Shown here piece after piece: positions 21,433 through 32,525 of a stretch of 64,000 nt of DNA. Every line of letters starts with the position of its first letter. Within the stretch, counting starts at the first letter, position 1. A program made the position numbers and the translations under genes. The notes under the pieces were generated by a model, which searched no databases, was not told where the DNA came from, and worked only from the letters and a program-made list of their open reading frames with translations. The stretch is taken from contig NC_081408.1 of NCBI RefSeq assembly GCF_030272615.1, positions 609,558,173-609,622,172 on the forward strand, written 5' to 3'. This DNA comes from Cryptomeria japonica. Lineage: Eukaryota; Streptophyta; Pinopsida; Cupressales; Cupressaceae.

Positions 21433-21490
21433 ATGTAAATATAAATATAAATATATATATGTATATTATATATATATATATATATATTAT
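21433..21490. repeat. TA-rich microsatellite
   Basis: Runs of taaata followed by an almost pure (TA)n stretch in the LTR of G. Confidence 0.9.
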
Positions 21491-21599
21491 TAAATTTATA
21501 CCAAAACGAAAATGAATATGCAAAATATCGCAAAGTGATTATTAAAGAAAAAAGAGCTCTTCAAAATTTATTTCAAATAGGCATTATTGGGCATCGTGC

Positions 21600-21780
21600 A
21601 AGGGGAGGCGGTAATTAAGGTAACTGCTGGGGGTAGTGGTACCCTCCACTACCCCTGCGGTCACTGTCACGACAGTGGCTGCAGGGGGAGTGGAGGGGCC
21701 CATGGTGTCCCCTCACCTCTGTAGGCCTGCACCTGCAGGTCTGCAAGGGTGACGGGGCCCATGGGTCCCCACTCCCCATT
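21600..21780. other. GC-rich hairpin block in the G LTR
   Basis: An island of high GC in otherwise AT-rich LTR. It holds a perfect inverted repeat CACTGTC-ac-GACAGTG (21662-21677), an imperfect one at 21631-21654 (GGTAGTGG with CCACTACC), ctgcaggt repeats and two ggggcccatg segments. No coding frame runs through it. Confidence 0.75.
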
Positions 21781-22383
21781 TAACCTTAAACAAGTTACGT
21801 TTTTTTTGTTATTTAATTATTTAGTTTTTTGTATATATACATAATAAATTGCAAATTAAAAATTGTTAATTACCTTAGGGTAAATTTAAGTTAGCAAATT
21901 TAACTTAGGAAGATTTATGAATAATTAGGATATTGGATAATAAATTTGTAATGTTAAATTAATGTATATAATTGGAATCTCTCAATCCATTTGAGATTTA
22001 TTGGGTTACTTGGTCGGAAATTTTAGATTCATTTAAACAATTAAGTCATATTATTATGATTTGATCCAAAATTGCCAAAAGTCTAAACTAATTGCTCATT
22101 TTAAACTAGTAACTCTATAATCATTTATTCTCATGATGGAAGTAAACTTTTCATAATTTTGCATGTAAATGACACTATTTTTGCATCATACGAATTTTTT
22201 TAATATTAATTTGCATTCATTGATGAGCAAGTTACATTTCCATCATCTTCATGCAAGTTACATGTTTTAATATGTGAGTCCATAATTGTCATTATCATGC
22301 AATTATATATTAAATAGTTTAGTTGTAGAAGAATGGTATTTTTTTATCAAATGGTACTTGAATGCCATTGAAGTAGTTGTTTC

Positions 22384-23813
22384 TGTAGCATAGGAAATAG
22401 GAAATCATCACAAGCATATAGATATTGGTCATTATTAGCTCAATCACGAAAACTAAAATGCAATGATCAATCCTAATTACATCCAATAGAGAAAGGGAAA
22501 TAAAACATTCAAATGCAAATGCAAACCAACGCAAACGTGAATGTCTCCTCCAGAAATCTCCATTGTCCTTCTTTCTTCTTCAAGTAGATTTGTTGTGGAT
22601 CTCACCTACAAGTCCATGATCATGATATGAAAGCAAGTAGACAAGATGATTGCTCAAGAATAATCGAAGCATGATTGATTCGACAAAGTAATTCAAGTAA
22701 GTGATTCTTAGCCAGGATTGAAGAAAATCATCCAATTTATAGATAAATTGGAAAAAAGACAAGATTAGCATTAAATTGACATTAGAGGCAATTAATTTCA
22801 AAAATGGCACAATTGAGTGGAAATAAGAAGGTTATGACACCTTCTATGTCATGCATTATGACATATTGCCAATGCAAAGCTTAGAGAACTAGAACCTTAT
22901 GACATCTTGCTATGTCAAGAGTATGACGCATGAGAAATTCATGCTTCCACCGAAGCACAAAAATAGGGAGAAACTAGAGACAAGTTAATTAGGTGGAATT
23001 ACAATTAGGAAATTAGAAAAAAAAAGGTGGAAATTAGGAATTAGGAAATTTAGAAAATTAGAAAAATTAGAAAATTGATGGAAATTAGAAATTTAGAGAA
23101 TTAGAAATAATGGAAATTAGAAAATTAGGTAAATTAATTAATAATTTCTCATTTATTAATTAATTCACAAAAGGGAAAATTGATGAAAGATTAGGAAATT
23201 AGGTGAATCAATTAATAATTTTTCATTTATTAATTCATTCACAAAAAGAGGAATAATTAGTTAGCCAATCAAATGAATATTTAATTGTAATGAGAAGACT
23301 TAGGATAAATAAATAAATTATTTAACCTAGAGGAAGAAATGACAAACAAGGTTAAATGATTAAATCATAAAACCCTAGAAGATGAATTAGCAATGCGAGA
23401 ATGACAATTAGGTCTTGACAAAGGATAGTTGATATCGATTCGATCATGATTTTGGATTGATAAATGATTTGATAAATGATTTGATTGAGATTGGTTGACA
23501 AAAATCAATGACAAATTCACCAAATTGACATGATTGAAAAGGACAAGGATCGATGACGAATCGATCACAATATGACAAGATTGACAAGGACAAAGATCAA
23601 CCAAAATCATGACTGAAGATTGTTGTCGACAAGACCAATTTCAAAAGCGAGACAAATGAAGAATGTAGAGGAATGACTCGATGTTCGCAAATGATAAAGA
23701 CCAAGTGCGTGACATAGGAGAAAATGTTAATGCGATGCAAAAACCTAAAATGAGGCAATGCGCAAATTTTAAAGTATGACTCCGCAAGCATTGACCATTT
23801 TTAGGTGTCTACA
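22384..23813 (-). repeat. 3' LTR of D (1430 bp)
   Basis: Starts TGTAGCATAGG and ends GTGTCTACA. It contains an A-rich stretch of repeated aattag(g)aaa (about 22985-23130), a duplicated unit of about 76 bp around aattaataattt.tcatttatta (23125-23240), and two copies of ataaatgatttg (three in the 5' LTR). Confidence 0.95.
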
Positions 23814-23829
23814 TTTTGCCCCTCTTTGA
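23814..23829 (-). promoter_or_regulatory. Polypurine tract of D
   Basis: Minus strand TCAAAGAGGGGCAAAA abutting the 3' LTR. B has the same sequence (39956-39971). Confidence 0.88.
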
Positions 23830-26046
23830 GACAATGTGATTTTAAGCGTTGTTTCAAAGAACAATAATGAAAATGCCCCAGACACTGACAATGACATATG
23901 AAAATGCCCCAGACAATAACAATGACATATGCATGCCCCCTCGAGGAATTGGCCGGAAACATCTAGAAAAGAGGCCAATTGATCGATAAGAATGATAGAA
24001 AATGATAGGATCAAACGGACTGCCAAGACTGACCGAAGAAATGTTAGTAAGCAGAAATTAGACAGAGGACAGGTAGAGATGAAGAAATACTTGCTTTCAC
24101 CAATGCACAGAAGTAGGTGAGAACCTTTATTTGATATGGCAAAATGGATGCGGCGCTACATGGCAATGAAGGCCAGAGCGATAATGCAATCCCTTTGTGT
24201 AAGACAGATACAGCGCAGACAAACAACAATCACAACAAAAAAAGAAAGGGACCATGAACCATCCCGGTCACTCTAAATCACTCAGTGACATCATCGAGCA
24301 ACATAGGAACATGATCGAAGCCAAAGATAAATCAATAAAAAGACAAGATGCACAAATTCCAACAAATCAAACAAACATCTTGATCTTCATTGTCAAAAGT
24401 TGAAAGCGTTGATAGGACGATCATGCTGTCTAGTTTCAGGACATGCGGTACCCCGTCTAAGACAAGACACAGTCTGGTTTCGAGTATACCACACCCTGTA
24501 TAAGACCCATGATAGTAGTGACAAGGACAAATGATTTTGAGGTTGATTGATATGACAAGTTTGATCAGGTTGAATGTGTGGTTTGATGGAAAGAGTTCAT
24601 CTATTTACGCATGATTTCATTAAAGCGCAACGTTGGATTGCGAGTCATTGGATGTATACTCAGTGAGTTGTCTATGCACAGAGGGGATATTTATGTTTTG
24701 TTTTTGGAGATTTTACAATTTTTTGTGTGTTTTTTCAGGACTTTATTTGAATTTTTAGGGATTTTTTCAGGACATTATATGATTTTTTTGGATTTTTGGA
24801 GATTTTTTTTCAATTTTTATGATATTTTTCAGGACATTTTTCAATTTTTATGATTTTTTTTCAGGACATTTTTCGATTTTTATGAATTTTTTTAAGGACA
24901 TTTTTCGATTTTTATGATTTTTTTTTTTCAGGACATTTTTCGATTTTTCGATTTATTTCAGGTCATTTTTCAATTTTTTTGATTTTTGAGTTATTTCAGG
25001 ACATTTTTCAATTTTTATGATCTTTTTTCAGGACATTTTTGAAATTTTTGTGATCTTTTTCATGATTTTGCCCCCAGTGTCTAGCAAGGCAAGGAAATAT
25101 GACAGGTGAATAAATAGGCTTGCTGAAATGATGGTGGATAGAGGGAAGACAAAGGCCTTTTATCATGGAGACAATACAGATGCAATTTTGAAGGGCTATT
25201 GCGTGATGGGACAAGAGACTGGATATGACAATGTAAAAGCAGTGACATGGCATGCGGGACATGTCAAGAGGTTTTTGAAAAATATGTTTTGCATTTCACG
25301 TCCTTATGTTAGATCAAGATCAAGGAATGAAAAAGAGTGTATGGCTAGTGATAAGATATGGATAGGATAAGCAAGACCAAGAATGGATAAGGGACATGGA
25401 CTGAAGGTCGGGATAAGATACGGGATAGTGGCAGAAAGTTGCAATAAGCTAGGGAATATGGATGAAAGGTTATAATAAGCAAATGGATAAATGACCAAAA
25501 GCTATGATAGACTGAAAGCTGCAAACAAGATGCGTGATGCTCATGAAGATCCTCAGCCTTGTCAAGATCAAAGGTGGAAAGGGAAACTGGACATGAGGGA
25601 CAATAGGATATGAAGGGTAATGACATGGTATGATAGGATAATGAAGGGCAATAGGATATGAAGGGGGAAATCTGGCCCCAAGTGTGGTGTGCAAGAAGTT
25701 CATAGATTACGCATGACGCCTGTTTGCCAGGTTTTCATCACGGTACTTGCCCAAGGCGCCTGTTTGCCAGGTTTTCACCAGTGGACGAATTATTTTTGCT
25801 TTACTTTTTTCTTTTCTTTTGTCTTTTTTTGTTCTGTTTTTTTTTCACTTTTTTGATTTTTTTGTATTTTTGACTTTTTCAATAGAAGATGGACACATGA
25901 TAGGGGATTGAAGAAGGACTCAAGCGTCTCTTTTTTTTTTTTTTGGATAGTAGCCTTGAAATAAATGGACCATGACCTTTGAAAGTATGCTCAAAGACGT
26001 TGGTAGGATAAGGACATGGAAAAAGAGATGAAACTAAGGCGAGGAT
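23830..26046 (-). other. 3' untranslated module of D
   Basis: 2.2 kb between ORF stop and PPT, no gene seen. It is similar in order to the 3' region of B: a second ttgtttcaaagaa segment, (g)ccccctcgag near the PPT, a T-rich array with ggacattttt, and the cgcctgtttgccaggttttc box (25709-25790) matching B near 42206-42250. Confidence 0.75.
24730..25075. repeat. T-rich tandem array with GGACATTTTTC units
   Basis: About nine degenerate units of roughly 30-38 bp, each with caggacatttttc, then aatttttatgattttt. Element B has the related unit aggacatttttctgaatg at 42306-42397. Confidence 0.85.
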
Positions 26047-28944
26047 TTATGCAAAGGATTGGACCAGAGGGATGGAAGGATGGAAAATATGCATTGGATA
26101 ATGGATAGGGTATTGGAAGAATTGTGCTTGAGTGGATGGAAATGTTGGCAAGATCAACATTGGCACACACCTTGAGGGGTGATGGACTGATGGAGGACAA
26201 CTGTATTTTGGATATTTGGATGGAGGAAAGGATAGTGATTTTGGGACATAAGGGCCCAAAATGGATGAAGAAGGTGATGGAGGAACAGATCTGAGAGGTT
26301 TGGAGGGAGGAATAGCAATTTTGGATGCCAAGTTGGATGTTTCTTTAGGCTTTTGTGCTTCAAGGAGCTGCTTAGGGATCCACATGGTTTTTGATTTTTC
26401 ATGCTTTTGTGGTTCCTTGGAGTGCATTGCTTGCACAAGGGATTTAGGAACCCATATAGATTTTGACTTTGCTTTATTTTGCTCAATGGGCCTTTGTGGT
26501 CTTTTGGATATTTTTTTTTCTTTATAGATCATATTGTTCTTTGTTTTGACATGTCGATTATATTGGACATGTTGATCCTGGAATACATGTGGATTGCTAG
26601 ACTTATGATGCTTATACTTGGCATCCAAATTGCTTGGAAGAGGGAATGAATGTTGGTGTGGATGGGAATGATATGGAGGCATGTTGGATGGATGGAAGGT
26701 TCTCCAAGATGTGTGCCTTTGCTGATGTTGCATAGGAGATGAAGGGATATAGGGACCTAGAATGGATGGAAGCGATGATTGGGAAGGTGGACCTTTGGAT
26801 TTTGACTTTGAAGGGATACCAACGCCTTGAGTGTGAGCTTTGTAGCCATGACCATTAGTATACTCTTTGATATGAAGGGGTTCTTGCTTGTGAAGGTCTA
26901 CCCCTTTGCCTTTATCAATATTTTGACTTGTAGGATACTCTTTTCTTTGGGAAGAAGACGTGTGTCCATTATGAGGTGGATATGATATGAGAGAAATAAT
27001 GAGATCTTGAAGTGGATCGGATTGCACCAAAGTGGAAGAACCCATTATGCATGTCGAGGGTTCATGAACATCTTGCACTGACATGTTAGAATCATGAGGG
27101 GGATTAGGATTGTGTAGTGGACATGGTTCAATGACAGGCTCTTCAAGAGATGGAATGGGAGAAATAATGGGATCATCAAAAGAAATGCGATCTTGGAGTG
27201 TATATGGAGCATTAGGACAAGGAGATGGAGGAACAAAAGGATCTTGAGGAGGATCTGAAGGAATGATAGGGTCTTGTGTTGGAAATGAATTTGGAAGGAT
27301 ACTTTGATCTTGACAAGGAGGAAGATCATTGGATTCCTCTTTAAAATTGCTTTGCTCTTGACTTTTAATGGGATCATCGGAAAGGATGGAAGGGATATCT
27401 GGAATGTCAATGGGATTTGAAAGGACATTGTGTTCATGAACTGGAAGGGGATCGTTTGGGATTGGATGAACTGGGATATCTTGATCTTGCTCAGGGAATG
27501 GAGTGTCAATAGGATTTTGGATAGGATGGACAAGAATAGGGGAATCGTCATGAGTGTCTGGGAACATGGGGTCCTGGTAAACAATTGGATGGGATGATAA
27601 GGTTTCAGGATTTTGATCTTGATTTATTTCAAGACACGTTTCTTCGTGCTCTAAATTATCCTCTTGACATGAGGTTGGACTTTGGATATGCATGGGGGAT
27701 TCTGACAAGGAATCAATGTTTTGGCATGAAGGAAATGCACTTTGAACATTTGTGATGGATTCTAGCAAGGAATCAATGCTTGAATATGAGGAAGAGGGAC
27801 TTTGACTGGGGTCCTCTAAAATAGGTAATGGCAATAAAGTGCATGGTGGCATTGGGTCTTGTATTTCTGAAACATGACAAGGATGTGCATCATGAATTGG
27901 ATTCTCTTGGCAATCAATTATGGATAGCTCTTGGGTAACTTCATCCTTGGGTGTATTGTTTGATGAGGACAATATGGAAGGTTCTTGTGAAACTTCTAGA
28001 GGTGTAGGGATAGATGCCACTCGAGAGTCAATGTGTTTGCGAGGGGATGAGGCATTGCTAGACATAAGTGTATTATCTTGATCTTCTTCAAAGAACTCAC
28101 TTGGTCGTTTCCTTAAGAGCATTGCAATAAAGCCACCTTTCTTTCGAGGTTTTGACATAGTTGTATCTGGAATTTGAACTTGTTTTTGATTTGATGTCAT
28201 GTTTTGATATTGGACTTGGTTTAATTGTTCTGACATGTTTGAAACTTGGGTTGGTGTGTGTTGCAACCTTTGTTTTTGAATGTTTGGTGGCGGTTGTTGA
28301 CATTGATATGTTGATTGAACTTGAACTTGTTGATACTCCACCATTGGTTGAACTATTTGTGGACATTGTATAGTTGGTTGGACATATTGTTGAAATTGAA
28401 CCATAGGTTGTATATGTTGAACCATTGGTTGTGATGGTTGAAAATGTTGAACAATTGGTTGTGATGATTGAAAATGTGATTGATAGTAAACACCTTCTTG
28501 TTCTTGTTGTGGAGGCACATAATGTTGTTGTCTCTTTTCTTGAAATTGTTTCATCATCTCTATTTGGGAGAGGAGAGCTGGTATGTCTGATCGTTCAAGA
28601 AGAGATCTTACATCAATTGGCTCAATATTTGGATTTCGACCTGGAAGTTTTTGAAACATTTTGGACATTTGTGATCTATTCTTCACAATGTTTTTCACTT
28701 TTTGTTCCAATATCTCATTTTCATGAGCTAGTTTCTCCTCTAGTTTTTGTATTTGGACATTTACATCATCATGATAAGTTTGATCCAAGTTCTGAGACAT
28801 GTAGAGATTGGATTGACATGATTGATTGCTCAATTGTGATGACATGGCTTCGTAAGAAGGTTGAGACCTCATTTCAACAAACATGTCACTATGCAATGCA
28901 ACTAATGGGATTGACAAATGCAACCTAAAAGAATGACAATGCAA
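26047..28944 (-). CDS. 965-aa Gln/Pro/Ser-rich protein of element D, function unknown
   Basis: Uninterrupted 965-codon ORF on the sense strand, where gag-pol would be. Residues 61-100 form a probable coiled coil (VQIQKLEEKLAHENEILEQ); 115-140 may be helical. About 137-260 is Gln-rich with repeated QP.VQH.Q units. A basic patch follows at 264-281 (SKPRKKGGFIAMLLRKRP), which could be a nuclear or nucleic-acid-binding signal. The middle (about 290-640) is acidic, Pro/Ser-rich and has a duplicated IDSL.ES unit. The C-terminal third is basic, with a repeated ILGPY(I/V)P motif and a tandem KSK(S/T)(I/M)W(V/I)PK motif. No protease, RT, zinc knuckle or membrane segment. The start is uncertain; Met21 is an alternative. 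It may be a captured host sequence or a very diverged structural protein. The ORF is clear; the role is not. Confidence 0.75.
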   Translation of the reverse strand: MHCHSFRLHLSIPLVALHSDMFVEMRSQPSYEAMSSQLSNQSCQSNLYMSQNLDQTYHDDVNVQIQKLEEKLAHENEILEQKVKNIVKNRSQMSKMFQKLPGRNPNIEPIDVRSLLERSDIPALLSQIEMMKQFQEKRQQHYVPPQQEQEGVYYQSHFQSSQPIVQHFQPSQPMVQHIQPMVQFQQYVQPTIQCPQIVQPMVEYQQVQVQSTYQCQQPPPNIQKQRLQHTPTQVSNMSEQLNQVQYQNMTSNQKQVQIPDTTMSKPRKKGGFIAMLLRKRPSEFFEEDQDNTLMSSNASSPRKHIDSRVASIPTPLEVSQEPSILSSSNNTPKDEVTQELSIIDCQENPIHDAHPCHVSEIQDPMPPCTLLPLPILEDPSQSPSSSYSSIDSLLESITNVQSAFPSCQNIDSLSESPMHIQSPTSCQEDNLEHEETCLEINQDQNPETLSSHPIVYQDPMFPDTHDDSPILVHPIQNPIDTPFPEQDQDIPVHPIPNDPLPVHEHNVLSNPIDIPDIPSILSDDPIKSQEQSNFKEESNDLPPCQDQSILPNSFPTQDPIIPSDPPQDPFVPPSPCPNAPYTLQDRISFDDPIISPIPSLEEPVIEPCPLHNPNPPHDSNMSVQDVHEPSTCIMGSSTLVQSDPLQDLIISLISYPPHNGHTSSSQRKEYPTSQNIDKGKGVDLHKQEPLHIKEYTNGHGYKAHTQGVGIPSKSKSKGPPSQSSLPSILGPYIPSSPMQHQQRHTSWRTFHPSNMPPYHSHPHQHSFPLPSNLDAKYKHHKSSNPHVFQDQHVQYNRHVKTKNNMIYKEKKISKRPQRPIEQNKAKSKSIWVPKSLVQAMHSKEPQKHEKSKTMWIPKQLLEAQKPKETSNLASKIAIPPSKPLRSVPPSPSSSILGPYVPKSLSFPPSKYPKYSCPPSVHHPSRCVPMLILPTFPSTQAQFFQYPIHYPMHIFHPSIPLVQSFA

Positions 28945-29234
28945 CTTAATGTTTTTGTTGTTTTTGAAGATTTTGACAAACTTATGAATGCAAATCTAAA
29001 AGAGACCCTTAGGAAATTGGAATGATGTCTAGACCTCAAAGGACAAAAGGACTAAGTGACAAAGGACAAGATGACAATGTCTCCCCTATATGCTTGGATA
29101 CTAAGCTAGGTTTGACGAAATGACAATAATGACAAAAGGAAAAAAGATTTGATAAGGTCTAGACCTCCTAACAATGACTTAGGGTTTATCAAAGATTTGG
29201 ATTACTCAAGTATGACAAGACCTAGGTTTAACAC

Positions 29235-30686
29235 TGATGCCCTCCTAAATGGCACAAGATTAGTCTATGATCAAATAACACAAAAACACACAAAACATTA
29301 GTGTTAGTCAATCAAAAACTAATCTAAAAAGGCATACCAAAAGAGAGACTACAAGCATGCAAGCATATTTAACTATCAAAGCAAACATGATGAGGCATCT
29401 CCAAATACCTCCTAACATACTCTTAGTTCCTTCTCCCTTGTTCCTCTCCTCTCCAAGTTCCAAAATAGTGTAGCTCTCAGCAGCTTTTTGCACTATGGAT
29501 GCTTATGGAGGATTGAGATTTAATATTAAGCTTCAAATATGAAATGAAAAGCTAAATACTATGCTATTGATGCTAAAATGATATATTTTACCAAAAAAGA
29601 CAAGATTTTAGTTATGCTATGCTAAATGCTCTCTAAAAATGTCTATAGCCTAAATGCATACAAGTTTTCAGGATGTGGAGTATGAAGGAATGGGCTCTAT
29701 TTATAGGAAAAATGGAGCAATGGATGGCCAGGATTGAAAGGTTTAATCAAGGGTCAAGCTTGAAAGTTGGGAATCCATGTGCACAATTGACACCAATGAA
29801 ATGGTGACAAATGTCAACATAGGGTTGGGTTGAGAGAAGAGGTTGGAGGCATTAAAGGCCTGAGAAGACCTCATGGTTATCTAAAGGCTAAGGGTCAAGC
29901 CTAAATTAGGATTACCCACTGGATTAGGAGTTAATCCAAGGATAAACCTTTGTGAAAATGATTAAGAGATAATCATGGTCAAAGCATTAAAGGCTTGATG
30001 AGACCCTTGGGTTGGGTAGAGGTTGAGTCAAAACAAATGTTTTAACCATGTGGGAGGGTTGAATTAACCATTAATGGTTATTGGAGACTTTGGGGATTAA
30101 GTGGTTGAAAGTTGGAAGCCTTTAATGGCTATCAAAGACTTTGAGGATTTAAGTGGTTGAAGGTTGAAAACCTTTAATGGTTATCCAAGACTTTGAGGAT
30201 TTTGAGAAGTGACTTCCCTTTGCTTAGGAATGTGACAATATTTAGGGGATGGATTAGGCTAATTAGGAAGGGGTTTAGAATAATCTAGAAGGGGATTAGA
30301 TTTTGCAAGTGGATTTGGTGGGTGAGGGAAAATAGGATTTTATTTAAAATAAAAATTCATTTATTTCAATAAATATGTGCAAGTTGCATTTGTAGGAAAA
30401 TGCAAGTGGGGGAGGTTTTAAAATGATTTAAATAAATGTTAATTTATTTAAAAGAGGAATAGGGGGATTTTAATTAAATAAATTGATTTTATTTATTTAA
30501 TTGATTTGTATTTGGTTTAATGAATGAATTAATTAAAATAAATTGAATAATTTATTTAATTAATAGAAGAATGTTTGGGGATGAATTAATTAAATATTTA
30601 TTTAATTAACTGATGGCTAGTGGATTTTTAATCAAATAAATACGAAATATTCATTTAATTAAGCTGGACAGATTTATGTGACTACA
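29235..30686 (-). mobile_element. Solo LTR L, of the A/B LTR group
   Basis: 1452 bp from TGATGCCCTCC to GTGACTACA. It shares with the B LTR ctctcctctccaagt.ccaaa, gtgtagctctcagc, the TATA segment, ccatgtgcacaattg, gcattaaaggcctgagaagacc and the closing aattaagctggacagatttatgtgactaca-like end. The right flank gacac (30687-30691) faces left flank aacac (29230-29234), a TSD with one mismatch. No internal region or second LTR is present. Confidence 0.7.
29697..29706 (-). promoter_or_regulatory. TATA box of solo LTR L
   Basis: Minus strand CTATAAATAG, aligned with the TATA boxes of the A and B LTRs. Confidence 0.55.
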
Positions 30687-32502
30687 GACACTATATGCAA
30701 AGGGACAATTACTATGAAAGGGACCCTACTATGATATGATAATGATTCAAGCTCAATGAAGAGACTTAGGGTATGCAAATATGAATGTATGACAATGATA
30801 TGATTTTAATGCAAGAGGACATATGCAAATGGATGACCTTTATTAATATGCAAAAGGAGTATGACTTAGGTGAAACCTAACCTTGATATTTGACAATGAC
30901 TTTGAAAAATGCAACCTAGGATGAACCTAAATGTAAGTGACATAAATGTTTGATAACCATGTTGGAAGATGTTTTGAACTTTGTTGAACTTTTATTGGAC
31001 GAATGTCTCTTGTCTTTAAACTTTGTTTTGAATCAATTTGCCTTGTTCTTGAAATGAGATAAAATTCAACTTTTGACAATCAAAGAATACAAGATATTGC
31101 AACGTAGACTCAAGACAATCATGCTCATTCCCACATTTCTTATGGTAGGCAAAGACATTAGGTACTTGAGAGGTAGACTCATTATGGGATTCAAGGAGAA
31201 TACATAGATGCTTGACCCCACAGGCTCCCCTCCACGACACTCACTTCTCAGGGCAGCCAAGCATCAGTCCCCATGGAAATCTCCCCATGGCGAACTTAGT
31301 ATCTCTTCCAAGTATCCGAACTTGTCCTTCTCAAGCAACTAGAAGGGTTTTTGGCCTCTAAAAACAAGGTGTTTAGTAAGGATTTCTGTTAAGCATTACT
31401 CCTTGATGTCACGTAAGTGTGATTGAGACATTAAGCCCATCAAGATACCAAACAAATGTAGTCGTGCAAGCACGATTTAGACCAAGAGGCCCTACTTAGA
31501 TGTTGATATGAGAAAGAGTTCAAGGGTCATCACTTCCCAAGTAACTGCAATTCCCACGTAACACTTCCTTCAAAGCTTTCGCCCATCAGGTATTTTTTTA
31601 TAGTGAGTTAGAATGCCAAGGTATTCTAGCCGTACTCACTTTGGGTCATCCCCTTCTCACGATTATCACTTGCTTACAAAAGCAAAGTGGTCGGGAAGGC
31701 AGGTCCTCTAAAGGAGACAAACAATCAAAGACAAAAGCATGGTATCGAAGATCTGGATTTCTGATCACCCTAAGAGGATGAGCGCATACTCTCCTACTCC
31801 AATTTCATACTCCAACAATCAAAGCAAACAAATGTTTATTCCAACCTATTTAGAAAATCACTAAGTGCCTAAATTAAAAAACACAAACACAAAGTTTGGT
31901 TGTTTTTCCTAGGCAACCTGCAAAACCCAAGTTAGAAGTTTGATATGCTTATTCTTTGACTATCGAACCTGCATAAAGTATGTTAGTAGTTTGTGAAATA
32001 ATTCTTTGTCAAGCGTTTCGCCACAAAGCTACCAACAATGTTAGAGAATTAAGAGAAATGAATCACCATCAAAATTAATCCATAAAAGTTGTGATTATTT
32101 GTCCTCTTAGATTAATCTATGTAAAATTTATCAAATTTACCACCCTAGATTAATCTAGATAAAATTTGCATGAATGCATGATTAATTTGCCAAGCTAAAT
32201 TAATCTAGATGAAGGTTGCATGATTTTGTTTTTTTTTTGAAAATTTTGACCATTTACAGCAGCATAATTAAAAATGTCATAACTTCCTCAATATTTACCC
32301 AAATCACAAACCGTAAAATGATCTGGAAAGGTAACAACGTGATCTAATAAACCCAGAAATTGTTTATTTTAATTCTGCACAAAATTTTTTACGTTATCAA
32401 TTGATTATGACTATTTTTTTTTTCGAAAAAAAATCTGCAATTTCTCCACAAAAAAAATCTGCAACTTCATAAAACATTCAAAAAAAATTAGATCCAAGCA
32501 TT

Positions 32503-32520
32503 TTCACGTCGGGTTCACCA
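32503..32520 (-). promoter_or_regulatory. Primer-binding site of D (tRNA-Trp)
   Basis: The plus strand reads ttcacgtcgggttcacca, the 3' end of plant tRNA-Trp with CCA (from memory of that tRNA). There is a 5-bp spacer before the LTR. Identical to the B site over these 18 bases. Confidence 0.88.
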
Positions 32521-32525
32521 ATTTA

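Larger units (their letters stand above)
19993..22383 (+). repeat. 3' LTR of G, first part (up to D)
   Basis: Begins TGTCACAACCCTCCTT after the PPT. It is AT-rich and has no gene; the small ORFs are chance. Contained are a TA microsatellite and a GC-rich hairpin block (listed separately). D interrupts it at the gtttc target (22379-22383). Together with 33973-35308 the LTR would be about 3.7 kb. Confidence 0.65.
28945..32502 (-). other. Leader of element D
   Basis: 3.6 kb between PBS and ORF, of which about 1.45 kb is solo LTR L. The PBS-proximal part (31200-31860) resembles the A leader, with gggaaggcag(g)tcct.taaagg and gatctggatttctgatcac. There is no credible gene. Confidence 0.7.

Noticed and set aside
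22580-22810. 76-aa minus-strand ORF, repeated at 32722-32952
   Set aside because: The duplication is only because both lie in the two LTRs of D; no sign of coding selection.
24611-25370. Plus-strand Phe-rich ORF and neighbours in D
   Set aside because: Product of the T-rich tandem array; translates to low-complexity Phe.
28425-28928. 167-aa plus-strand ORF
   Set aside because: Shadow of the Gln-rich part of the D protein on the other strand.
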